The translations under genes and the position numbers were made by a program. The notes beneath the pieces were generated by a model that worked only from the letters and a program-made list of their open reading frames with translations, ran no database searches and was not told the origin of the DNA. This document shows, piece after piece, positions 1 to 6,378 of a DNA stretch of 8,154 bases. Source of the DNA: Rubrivivax sp. Its GTDB lineage: Bacteria > Pseudomonadota > Gammaproteobacteria > Burkholderiales > Burkholderiaceae_C. The DNA lies in the NCBI GenBank assembly GCA_027484885.1, contig JAIXSD010000456.1:1-8154 (forward strand), read 5' to 3'. How positions within the stretch are numbered: the stretch's first letter is position 1; every line of letters starts with the position of its first letter.

Positions 1-130
1 ACAGCACAGCCATGGCCCGGCGCGCCGCCTCACCCCCGGACTGGCCGTCGTCCTGCGGGGCACTCCACGCAGGAAACGCAGCCAGGCCTGCCGCCAGCCA
101 CCACGTGCCGAGCCGCAGCCGGCGCCTCAT
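1..130 (-). CDS. Secreted protein of unknown function, N-terminus only (runs off left edge)
   Basis: Only the first 43 codons are inside the window. The reading begins MRRRLRLGTWWLAAGLAAF and continues with PAWSAPQDDGQ, a textbook signal peptide: Arg-rich n-region (residues 2-6), hydrophobic core (about 9-19) and an AWSA-type signal peptidase I site near residue 24. The product is therefore expected in the periplasm or outside the cell. The ATG at 130-128 overlaps the TGA of the upstream membrane-protein gene (129-127) as ATGA. This is the same junction found between the sigma and membrane-protein genes, so it is the third gene of one translationally coupled operon. No good Shine-Dalgarno sequence is visible, which fits coupling. 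The mature part after the signal is too short to assign a family. Its position suggests a periplasmic partner, sensor or regulon member of the sigma/anti-sigma pair (inference). Confidence 0.75.
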   Translation of the reverse strand, partial: MRRRLRLGTWWLAAGLAAFPAWSAPQDDGQSGGEAARRAMAVL

Positions 131-825
131 GGCTGCGCCTGCGCGCGGCCCGCGCTCAATTCCAGCATCAGCACGCCATCGGCCGGCCAGGGGAGGCCGC
201 GGCGCGTCAAGATCGCATGCACAGGCGCCTGGCGCTCGGCGGGCAAGCCGCTCAACTCCACGTCCAGGCCCAGCCGACCGAGGCGTTCATAACGCCGCAC
301 CTCCAGGCCCTGGGCTTGCAGCTCGCTGGCCAAGGCCTCGCGCCAGGCCTGGGGGTCGGGCACGCGCAGTTGCAGCACGCCGTCGCTACCGCGGGTCACC
401 CCGCCATCGCCGGATGTGCTGGCCGAGGCCGGCACCCCGTCATCGCCCGACCAGATCGCCTGCTGCGGCAGACCCAACCAGACCATCAGACTCAGGGCCA
501 GCGCCCCTGAGAAGACACCGCCCCAGCGCCAAGCGGGCGCACCCCAGACATCGCGCAAGGCCTCGCGCCAGACCCGGCAGCGCTGGCAGCCCGTGGCGCG
601 GAACAAACCCTCTCGCTCGGCACGCTCCAGCATCAGCTCAAGCTCACGCGGCGACACAGCCGGCGCCTCGACCGGTGTGGCCGAAAGCGCGCGTTGCAGG
701 CATTGGCCCTCGGCATGGGATCGCGAGTCCGCGTCGGGCGCCGGGGTCTGGCCACGCAGGCCCCGCAGCCAGGTCTCCAGCTCGGCCTCCTGGGCGCGGC
801 TCAAGGGTTCATGTTCAGCCATCAT
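127..825 (-). CDS. Probable anti-sigma factor, single-pass inner-membrane protein
   Basis: A 232-aa protein with about 100 mostly charged cytoplasmic residues, one clear transmembrane helix (about 101-119, WGGVFSGALALSLMVWLGL) and about 110 periplasmic residues. This is the usual anti-sigma layout. It starts four bases inside the end of the ECF sigma gene (ATGA at 825-822), after a strong GGAGGAG site, so it is co-translated with the sigma factor and should bind it. A CxxC pair (C80, C83) recalls zinc-binding anti-sigma domains, but the usual His four residues before the first Cys is Arg. The periplasmic part has a flexible Gly/Ser/Thr stretch (about 128-148), then a compact domain (about 149-225) whose alternating strand and helix character suggests a small alpha/beta fold that may sense an envelope signal. 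The frame stays open upstream to 1026, but the Shine-Dalgarno site and ATGATG pair decide the start. The role is inferred from architecture and operon position, not from a recognised family. Confidence 0.8.
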   Translation of the reverse strand: MMAEHEPLSRAQEAELETWLRGLRGQTPAPDADSRSHAEGQCLQRALSATPVEAPAVSPRELELMLERAEREGLFRATGCQRCRVWREALRDVWGAPAWRWGGVFSGALALSLMVWLGLPQQAIWSGDDGVPASASTSGDGGVTRGSDGVLQLRVPDPQAWREALASELQAQGLEVRRYERLGRLGLDVELSGLPAERQAPVHAILTRRGLPWPADGVLMLELSAGRAQAQP

Positions 826-1421
826 CCTTCTCCTCCGGCCACCTCGGCATACCAGGGCGCCAGATAGTGCCGCGCCTTGCGGCGGCATTGGTACAGGTAC
901 TGCCGGGTGGCCTGCGGTGTGCGGTTGAGCAGCAGTGCCACGTCCTCGATGCTCAGCTCGTCTTCGGCAATCCAGCGGATCACGGCGGCGGCCTCGGGCT
1001 CGGCCGCTTGAAAGCGGGCCTCGCATTCGCGGTAGCGCGCCAAGGCCAGGCGCGAAGCGGTCAAGGCCTCGGGACCTGGCAGCCCATCGGGCAGCGCCGG
1101 ATCGGGCTCTGGCTCCACGCCACCCAGGCTGTGGCTGCTGGGCGGTCGCACGGCACTGGCCCGCAGCTCATCAATCGCCACCGAGCGCGCCACCCGCTTG
1201 AGCCAGGGAAATAGCTCGGAATCTCCACGGTAGCTGGCACAGGATTTCCAGATCCTGAGCAGGGCATTCTGCAGGGCATCACGCGCCGCTTCCGGGTCAC
1301 GCAGGCAGAGGCTGCACTCGCGCAGCAGGGCGCGGCCATAGTCCTGATACAGCTGACGAAACGCGAGCCGCATGTCTTCGCCTCCTTGCGCGCAGGCCCG
1401 CTTGAACACCTCTCGTTCCAT
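822..1421 (-). CDS. ECF-type RNA polymerase sigma factor
   Basis: A sigma-70 family protein with only regions 2 and 4, hence extracytoplasmic-function type. Counting from ATG 1421 (199 aa), region 2 spans about residues 18-90: AFRQLYQDYG, then the DALQNALLRIWKSC helix that contacts core polymerase, then YRGDSELFPWLKRVARSVAIDEL, which carries the -10 recognition segment. An acidic, Pro-rich linker (about 93-117) follows. Region 4 (about 120-188) ends in the helix-turn-helix LSIEDVALLLNRTPQATRQYL with a basic tail that reads the -35 element. The start is uncertain. ATG 1421 gives the usual residues before region 2 but has only GGGAG 11 bases upstream. ATG 1373 (183 aa) has a perfect AAGGAGG at 7 bases but trims that lead-in. 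The gene is followed by the overlapping anti-sigma gene and is divergent from the caspase operon, its likely target. Confidence 0.93.
   Translation of the reverse strand: MEREVFKRACAQGGEDMRLAFRQLYQDYGRALLRECSLCLRDPEAARDALQNALLRIWKSCASYRGDSELFPWLKRVARSVAIDELRASAVRPPSSHSLGGVEPEPDPALPDGLPGPEALTASRLALARYRECEARFQAAEPEAAAVIRWIAEDELSIEDVALLLNRTPQATRQYLYQCRRKARHYLAPWYAEVAGGEG
1381..1387 (-). promoter_or_regulatory. Perfect Shine-Dalgarno inside the sigma gene, possible alternative start at 1373
   Basis: On the minus strand AAGGAGG sits 7 bases before an in-frame ATG at 1373. It may mark the true sigma start or a second, shorter start. It may also be a coincidence of the Gln-Gly-Gly codons (CAA GGA GGC), because Gly followed by an acidic residue is common just ahead of ECF region 2. 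Confidence 0.45.
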
Positions 1422-1533
1422 GTCGCCGATCACTCCCACCGGTTCTTGTAACAAAGTGAGTCTAACGAGCGATTGCGACAGCGTGTTTGCCACGGCGCTG
1501 CATTTCGGGCCTGAAAGCAGCTTGCCCACACCC

Positions 1534-1566
1534 AGAGACGAGGGGGCGGAGAAAACGTCAGGGCTG
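1534..1566 (+). promoter_or_regulatory. Candidate ECF-type promoter or operator for the caspase operon (copy 1)
   Basis: AGAGACG (1534-1540), 15 bases, then CGTCAGGGCTG (1556-1566). The mirrored copy on the other strand has the same spacing and differs at one of the 18 motif positions. A 7-base upstream block about 15 bases from a downstream block starting CGTC has the geometry of ECF promoters, where CGTC-like -10 cores are common. Read as a promoter, transcription would begin near 1570 and run to the lipoprotein gene at 1699. The upstream block lacks the usual AAC core of many ECF -35 elements. GACG-N15-CGTC is also an inverted repeat, so a transcription-factor operator is a real alternative. 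Confidence 0.45.
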
Positions 1567-1605
1567 CTTGCGCGGCGATCGCCCTGGTGAAAACCCCTGG
1601 TCATC

Positions 1606-1638
1606 CAGCCCTGACGAATCCTGGCGCCATCCGTCCCT
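1606..1638 (-). promoter_or_regulatory. Candidate ECF-type promoter or operator for the sigma operon (copy 2)
   Basis: On the minus strand AGGGACG (1638-1632), 15 bases, then CGTCAGGGCTG (1616-1606). The CGTCAGGGCTG blocks of the two copies form a perfect 11-bp inverted repeat with a 39-base spacer. As a promoter it would start transcription near 1602 toward the sigma gene, giving autoregulation. The two start points would then face each other, and the transcripts would be complementary over roughly 30 bases at their 5' ends. Confidence 0.45.
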
Positions 1639-1684
1639 CCTGCATACATGCATGCCGCCTCAGCGCGGCCTCAGAACCAGCCTC

Positions 1685-1690
1685 GGAGGA
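1685..1690 (+). promoter_or_regulatory. Ribosome-binding site that fixes a GTG start
   Basis: GGAGGA lies 8 bases before GTG 1699. The alternative in-frame ATG at 1648 has no comparable site and would put about 17 extra polar and basic residues ahead of the lipoprotein signal. The GTG is therefore preferred. Confidence 0.75.
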
Positions 1691-1698
1691 AGAAGCCT

Positions 1699-3648
1699 GT
1701 GAACATCCGCACCTTGCTTGTTGCTGCGTCCCCCCGCCCCAGCCAGGGCCTGCTGCTGCTCTTGCTGGCCCTGGCCGGCTGCGGCAGCAACCCGATCCAG
1801 AAGCTCAGGGACAGCATGCCGGAGCTGCCCGGCATCAGCCCGCTCCGCCCCAACAGCTCGCTGCCCACCATTGCCCCGCCCCAGATGGGCGCGGGAGGCA
1901 AGGCCGTGATCAGCGAAGGCTTCATCGATCAGTTCTTCCAGAAACGGCAGGTCAGCGGCGAGGAGCTGCTGTTCGAGCTGGTGGCCATCCGCCAGGCCGC
2001 TGGCAAGCTCAAAAGCGGGGCCGGTCTGATGGACTTGCTGGGTGCACAGGATGCAGCGTCGCGCCCAGCCACCAACGACAGCAATGCCGTGATGGCCGAG
2101 ATTCAAACCGCCGCGATGCGTGCGGCGCTCAGCGCCCTGGAGAGCCAGCTCGACAAGATGGTCAAGAGCGGCGGCTCGGCTCAGGAGCTGGATCAATACC
2201 TGGGCAGCTTGCTGGAGGCCAAGCAGGCCCTGGCCGAAGAGAAGATCGAGCTGCCCTCAGGCTCGGGCCTCAACGCCCAGCAAAAGCGCCGCCTGGTGAC
2301 CATGGCGGCCATGCTGGTGGCCATGCGTCTGAGCAACAAGCAGCTCGACCAGGCGCGCAAAGACTTTGCCGGCATCGAGAACGACTACCTCCAGCTGATC
2401 GAGCGCCGCGAGCAGGCCGCCGGCCTGCTCTACGAACTGCTGCAACAGAAGCAAGCCGGCTCAAGCACCGCCAGCCAGGCGGCCGGCTTCAGCCGTGCCG
2501 ATCAAGACTTCCTGGCCCAGCGCAGCAGCAGCCTGAGCCTCAAGGAGTTCTCCAACGACATGGGCGTGCAAAACCTCGCCCTGCGCCTGCTGCGCCAACG
2601 AGACCCGGCGCTCTATGCCGACTACCGCGCCGGCGTGGACCGCAGCAGCAAGCGCACGCAAGCCTATGTGCGCTCCATGGTGGGCGGCGCGGCTTTCGGC
2701 AGCCTGGCGTCGGCCTTCGGGCGGCAGCTGCTGAACCTCTACAAGGACAAGAAGAACGAAGAGATGCTGGCCGCCGCGCCCCTGGTGCTGGCCTATGGCA
2801 ACGAGGTGCGCCGCGGCCTGGGCCTGAGCTGGGACGTCACCGCCCAAGGCATCTTCCCCGACCTGGGCAAGTCGATGCGCGCAGCCCGCTTCCGCCTGAG
2901 CCAGGGCGAGCAAACCCTGGAGCTGGCCAGCGCCGCCGAGGTGATGGCCGAGCTGGACAAGGGCGAGGGCGGCAAGCTGCTGCGCGAAGCCCTGTTCCGC
3001 GACCACGCCCTGGGCCTGATCTACCGCGTCTACCTGTGCGACCGGGCCGAAGCCGGCCGCATGCTGGACCGCACCATGCCTGCCGAACGCCGCGACCTGG
3101 CCGCACGAAGCTACCTGAACCAGCCCGAGCTGCAAGGATTCAGCTTCGCGGCCAGCTTCTCGGGCCGGCCCGACAGCGCGCGCGAGCTGGAGCTGGGCGA
3201 CAAGCTGCTGCGCCGCGACCACCGGCGGCTGAGCGACGACAGCGGCGGCGCGCTGGCACAGATTCAACGCAGCGTGACCGAGCGCAGCCGCGAGCTGAGC
3301 AATGACCAGCTGCTGCGCCTGATCTTTGCCAACCGCGAGGGCTCGGCCATGCGGGCCAGTCTGGACCTGGGACGCGTGAGCCTGCGCGCCATGCCCTCGA
3401 TGCAGGCGGTGTACGCCTACGAAGCCCAGGTCGATGGCTGCCGCAGCTCGGTGGCCGCCACGGCCGGAGAGGAGGCACCCAGCCCGCCGACGCCGCCCAA
3501 ACCACCCAAGCCACGGGACAAGGTGGAGCAAAGCCGCCAGGACAACAAGTCCAACAGCCAAGCCCCCCAAGGTGCCAAGCCCAGCCCGGGCGCACAAGCC
3601 CAGGCGGCGTCCCCCGCACAGGCCGGAAACGGCGGCGCCAGCAACTGA
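1699..3648 (+). CDS. Large outer-membrane-type lipoprotein of unknown family (649 aa)
   Basis: The GTG start gives a lipoprotein signal with a run of six Leu and the lipobox LAGC; Cys28 (1780-1782) would be lipidated. The next residues are Gly-Ser-Asn with no Asp at +2, so outer-membrane sorting is expected. The mature part is largely alpha-helical by composition. It has long amphipathic, Gln/Glu/Lys-rich segments (about residues 135-270, partly coiled-coil-like), a Gly/Ala-rich stretch about 332-345 (SMVGGAAFGSLASAFG) and a mixed domain to about 585. The last 62 residues (about 588-649) are a disordered Pro/Lys/Ala/Gln tail. I recognise no catalytic motif or named family. It is the first gene of the rightward operon, 44 bases ahead of a second lipoprotein and upstream of the caspase. 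This suggests a structural or scaffold role at the outer membrane (inference). Confidence 0.85.
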   Translation: MNIRTLLVAASPRPSQGLLLLLLALAGCGSNPIQKLRDSMPELPGISPLRPNSSLPTIAPPQMGAGGKAVISEGFIDQFFQKRQVSGEELLFELVAIRQAAGKLKSGAGLMDLLGAQDAASRPATNDSNAVMAEIQTAAMRAALSALESQLDKMVKSGGSAQELDQYLGSLLEAKQALAEEKIELPSGSGLNAQQKRRLVTMAAMLVAMRLSNKQLDQARKDFAGIENDYLQLIERREQAAGLLYELLQQKQAGSSTASQAAGFSRADQDFLAQRSSSLSLKEFSNDMGVQNLALRLLRQRDPALYADYRAGVDRSSKRTQAYVRSMVGGAAFGSLASAFGRQLLNLYKDKKNEEMLAAAPLVLAYGNEVRRGLGLSWDVTAQGIFPDLGKSMRAARFRLSQGEQTLELASAAEVMAELDKGEGGKLLREALFRDHALGLIYRVYLCDRAEAGRMLDRTMPAERRDLAARSYLNQPELQGFSFAASFSGRPDSARELELGDKLLRRDHRRLSDDSGGALAQIQRSVTERSRELSNDQLLRLIFANREGSAMRASLDLGRVSLRAMPSMQAVYAYEAQVDGCRSSVAATAGEEAPSPPTPPKPPKPRDKVEQSRQDNKSNSQAPQGAKPSPGAQAQAASPAQAGNGGASN

Positions 3649-3692
3649 ACCCATCAACCCTCCCCTTCGACTTTCAGCCGGAGCCTCTACCC

Positions 3693-4682
3693 ATGCCTCG
3701 CATCTGTTCCCCCGCACACGCCATCTCGGCCGCCCTGGCCTGCCTGCTGCTGGCCCTGGCCGGCTGCAAGAGCAACCCACCCAGCCCCCACGAGAAAGAC
3801 AAGATCGAACTCAGCAAGGGCGCCATCCGCATGCCCTCGGGCGTCTACCTCGGAGGCCTGCAAACCATCGACCAGGCCGCCCGCACCAAGCTCTACGTGA
3901 GCATGGAAAGCATCGGCGACCCCAGCAACCCCAAGCTGCTGTTCCCGCCCGAGATGGCCCAGGCCGTGGGCCTGAGCAACCGGCAAATGAACCGCAATCT
4001 GATGGACACCATCCTGGCCTCACGCCGCTTCGACGTGCTGGAGATGGGCAACAGCGTCACCGCCGAGGCCTCCAGCTTCCAGGTGGCCGCCATGGTCAAA
4101 GATGCCTGGCAAAGCCTGGAGCCCCTGGAGGGTGGGCGCCGGGTGGCGGTGACACGCGTGCTGCTGTCCTTGCAGATCAAGGACCTCTACACCGGCGAGT
4201 TGCTGCAGGACCGCGCCATCTCGGTGGAGGGCCAGAGCGGCCAGAGCAGCGGCGACCGCACGGTGCTGGGCCCTCAGGACAAGCCCAACCAGCCCCAGGT
4301 GCAGCAGGCCCTGGCCAATGACTACAAAAAAGCCATGCACCGCGCCTTCAAGGAAGCCACGCTGCGCGTCCAGGAGGTGTTCCGCCCCCTGGGCAAGGTG
4401 GTCTCGGTGGACGGCGAGACCATGGGCCTGTTCGGCGGCATCCGCCAGGGCTTTCAGGGCAAGGATGAGTTGGTGGTGTTCCGTGTGCGCACCACACGCC
4501 TGCCCAACGGCAAGGAAGAAATCATCAGCACCATCCCCGTGGCGGCGGTTCGCTGCGACGGCGTGGGAAGCAACACCAGCCAGTGCGACATCATCCGCAA
4601 GCATCCACAGCACCAGGTGCAAGCCGGTGACTACGCGGTGCTCAGCGAGTACTCCAAGGACAGCAGCGCGAGGATCGAATGA
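3693..4682 (+). CDS. CsgG/LpoB-like lipoprotein
   Basis: A 329-aa protein with a lipoprotein signal ending LALAGC (lipidated Cys25, then Lys-Ser-Asn) and a CGGAG site 9 bases before the ATG. The mature part looks like the CsgG/LpoB group of envelope lipoproteins. About 97-118 reads as a helix followed by RRFDVLEMG, matching the usual 'helix, then poorly conserved R-F-x-V-L-E' element. About 150-178 is a strand pair with LQIKDLYTGELLQDRAISVEG, like the common 'D-x-x-T-G-E-x-L' turn. About 205-232 is a long helix, and about 233-265 (GKVVSVDGETM, then a Gly-rich turn and KDELVVFRV) resembles the small C-terminal beta domain seen after such folds. These are pattern resemblances, not an alignment. 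Cys288 and Cys298 could form a disulfide. Members of this group form outer-membrane pores or activate cell-wall synthases; which applies here cannot be told. The stop overlaps the caspase start. Confidence 0.8.
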   Translation: MPRICSPAHAISAALACLLLALAGCKSNPPSPHEKDKIELSKGAIRMPSGVYLGGLQTIDQAARTKLYVSMESIGDPSNPKLLFPPEMAQAVGLSNRQMNRNLMDTILASRRFDVLEMGNSVTAEASSFQVAAMVKDAWQSLEPLEGGRRVAVTRVLLSLQIKDLYTGELLQDRAISVEGQSGQSSGDRTVLGPQDKPNQPQVQQALANDYKKAMHRAFKEATLRVQEVFRPLGKVVSVDGETMGLFGGIRQGFQGKDELVVFRVRTTRLPNGKEEIISTIPVAAVRCDGVGSNTSQCDIIRKHPQHQVQAGDYAVLSEYSKDSSARIE

Positions 4683-6349
4683 TGCGCAGCCGCAGCCTCA
4701 CCCCTCTTTCGTCTGGCACGGCGCTGAGCCGCCGCGCGCTGATCCAGCGCGGCACCGCGCTGGGGATGAGCCCGAGCCTGGCCCCGCTGGGCGCCGCCTC
4801 GGGCGGTTGGGCCCTGCTGGCCGCGCCCCGACCGGCCGGCTCGGCACCCTCGCCCCAAGCCCAGCCCCTGACCGTGCTCTACCGCCGTGAAGCGGCAGGT
4901 GCCTCGGCTCGCCTGGACCCGGTGGTGCAAACCGCCACCCTGGCGCTGGAAGAAGAATTTCAAGCGCAAGGACTGCGCGTGATGCAGCCCAGCGCCCAGG
5001 TCTACCAGCTGATGGATGGCGGCCCGGGCGTGGTCGTCACCTTCGCTGAAGATGCCGGTTACTCCATGGTCTTCAGCGCCTACCGCAATCTGCGCCCGGT
5101 GCCCGGGCAGGAGGCTGGCATCGCCGAGGTGCGGCTGCAAGCCCGCGTGTTTGTGGGCCGCCAGATCCTGGTGTCTGATGAGGGACGGGGTCAGATGTTC
5201 ACCCGCCTGGAGGACGGCCAGCAGGAGTTCGGCGAACGCCGCGCTTTGGAGCTGGCCGCGCGCCAGGCCGCCCGCGAACTGGCCCAACGCACCGGCCAGC
5301 GCTTGCGCCAGCACAGCATGGCGCCCGTCAAACCCGGCGGGAACGCCGATCTGGTGGCCAGCAGCCAAACCATCAGCACGCCGGAAACACAGCAGCCGCC
5401 GGCCGCGCCGCCACCGCCACCAGCACCGTCGCCAGCGCCAGCAACCGTACCCGTGCCGGCAAGTTCGAGCGGTGCCGTGCCCGTGCCCGCACCTGCACCT
5501 GCCACAGACAGCCTGAGCCTGCCGCCACCTGGCAAGCGCTGGGCCCTGGTCATCGGTGTGTCCGACTATGGCCCGGTCCGCGAGCGCCTGGGGGTCAAGA
5601 ATCCCAGCGATCTGTCCGACCTGCCCGGCGTGGCCAAGGACGTCGTCAATTTCCGCAAATCGCTGATGGATCTGGGCGTGCCGGCCGACCACATCTGGAC
5701 CTTGCGCGAGTCCGATGCCACCACCTACAAGATCAATCTGGCGCTCAAGCTGTTGGTCGACAAGCTCGCGCCGGACGATATGGTGACGGTCTTCCTGTCG
5801 GCCCATGGTGGCTCCAAGGAGGGCTCGGTCTCAGGCTACGGCGCACCCATTCTGTTCGACTATGACCAAAAAGAGTCCTCGCTGGACTTCTGGCAGTTGC
5901 AGAGTCTGTGCATGGGCCTGCCCTGTCAGCAGGTGCTGTGGGTGATCGACACCTGCTTTTCTGGCAATGCGGCGCGCAATCTGGTCACGGTCGAAGTGTC
6001 GTCCACGGGGGTGCAGGCGGCGCAAGGCGTAGGCGGTCCCGATGCCAAGCGCGTCGCTCGCGGCGCCCTCGGAGGCCAGAAACACTTCGCGGTGCTCACC
6101 GCCGCCAGCAGCAACGAGATCTCCTGGGACGCGCCGAGCAAGGGCGGCGGCTTGTTCACAGCCCTTCTGCTGAGCAGTCTGCGCGACAACCGGAGCCGGC
6201 GCTCGGTCGCCGAGGTCGTGCGCGAACAAGTGGCGCCCAAGGTCATCTCGGAATCGCGCGTCATGTGCAAAGCCAATCACGACTGCAAGTACCCGCAGCA
6301 AACCCCGGTGTTCGCCTACGCCGGCCTGGGCAACCAGATCAAGCTCTGA
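4679..6349 (+). CDS. Exported caspase-family cysteine protease (peptidase C14)
   Basis: A 556-aa protein in three parts. (1) An N-terminal signal with a twin-arginine-like motif SRRALIQ (17-23) and a weakly hydrophobic, Gly/Ala-rich core to about residue 55, suggesting Tat export. (2) A domain at about 63-212 with strand-helix pattern and an 'ARVFVGRQILVSDEGRG' segment resembling CsgG/FlgT-like accessory domains, then a Pro/Ala linker (about 238-276). (3) A caspase p20-like domain (about 285-550). It opens with RWALVIGVSDY, has the catalytic His in VFLSAHGG (H376, codon 5804-5806) and the catalytic Cys in WVIDTCFSG (C426, codon 5954-5956), and ends with an AASSNE/GGGLFTALLL block and a QTPVFAYAG tail typical of bacterial caspase homologues. 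The dyad is intact, so protease activity is plausible; the family cuts after Arg/Lys or Asp. The ATG overlaps the previous stop (ATGA), so the two are co-translated. A second ATG at 4682 is also possible. Confidence 0.92.
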   Translation: MMRSRSLTPLSSGTALSRRALIQRGTALGMSPSLAPLGAASGGWALLAAPRPAGSAPSPQAQPLTVLYRREAAGASARLDPVVQTATLALEEEFQAQGLRVMQPSAQVYQLMDGGPGVVVTFAEDAGYSMVFSAYRNLRPVPGQEAGIAEVRLQARVFVGRQILVSDEGRGQMFTRLEDGQQEFGERRALELAARQAARELAQRTGQRLRQHSMAPVKPGGNADLVASSQTISTPETQQPPAAPPPPPAPSPAPATVPVPASSSGAVPVPAPAPATDSLSLPPPGKRWALVIGVSDYGPVRERLGVKNPSDLSDLPGVAKDVVNFRKSLMDLGVPADHIWTLRESDATTYKINLALKLLVDKLAPDDMVTVFLSAHGGSKEGSVSGYGAPILFDYDQKESSLDFWQLQSLCMGLPCQQVLWVIDTCFSGNAARNLVTVEVSSTGVQAAQGVGGPDAKRVARGALGGQKHFAVLTAASSNEISWDAPSKGGGLFTALLLSSLRDNRSRRSVAEVVREQVAPKVISESRVMCKANHDCKYPQQTPVFAYAGLGNQIKL

Positions 6350-6378
6350 GCAGCCTACCCCATGCCTGGAACCTCACG

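Larger units (their letters stand above)
1422..1698. other. Divergent intergenic control region between the sigma operon and the caspase operon
   Basis: There is no credible gene in these 277 bases. Frames stay open because of the high GC, but codon bias is poor. The main content is the mirrored pair of bipartite elements at 1534-1566 and 1606-1638. Between them lie a GGCGATCGCC palindrome (1574-1583) and a CCTGGT direct repeat (1583-1588 and 1596-1601). A short TGCAT-AC-ATGCA inverted repeat lies at 1641-1652, just behind the leftward element. I found no convincing housekeeping (sigma-70) promoter facing either way. The stretch 1640-1698 would be leader for the rightward operon and ends in its GGAGGA ribosome-binding site. 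Confidence 0.7.

Noticed and set aside
12..1214. Long rightward open frame of about 400 codons opposite the sigma and anti-sigma genes
   Set aside because: The protein is Arg/Pro/Ala-rich with no domain, there is no ribosome-binding site, and it is fully antisense to two convincing genes. It is typical of GC-rich shadow frames.
1574..1583. GGCGATCGCC palindrome
   Set aside because: It contains the GCGATCGC octamer that is abundant as a repeat in cyanobacteria, but a single copy in a GC-rich intergenic region is expected by chance. It is noted only as part of the intergenic region.
1587..3305. Rightward open frame of 572 codons in another frame over the first lipoprotein gene
   Set aside because: It is Arg/Gln/Pro-rich low-complexity translation. 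The overlapping frame has the signal peptide, lipobox, ribosome-binding site and normal composition.
2461..3780. Leftward open frame of 439 codons antisense to the first lipoprotein gene
   Set aside because: Its His/Gln/Ala/Leu-rich composition mirrors the sense codons. It has no signal, motif or plausible start, and it crosses the 3648-3693 gene boundary.
4631..5806. Leftward open frame of 391 codons antisense to the caspase gene
   Set aside because: It is a shadow of the strong sense gene with low-complexity Arg/Gly/His runs and no domain.
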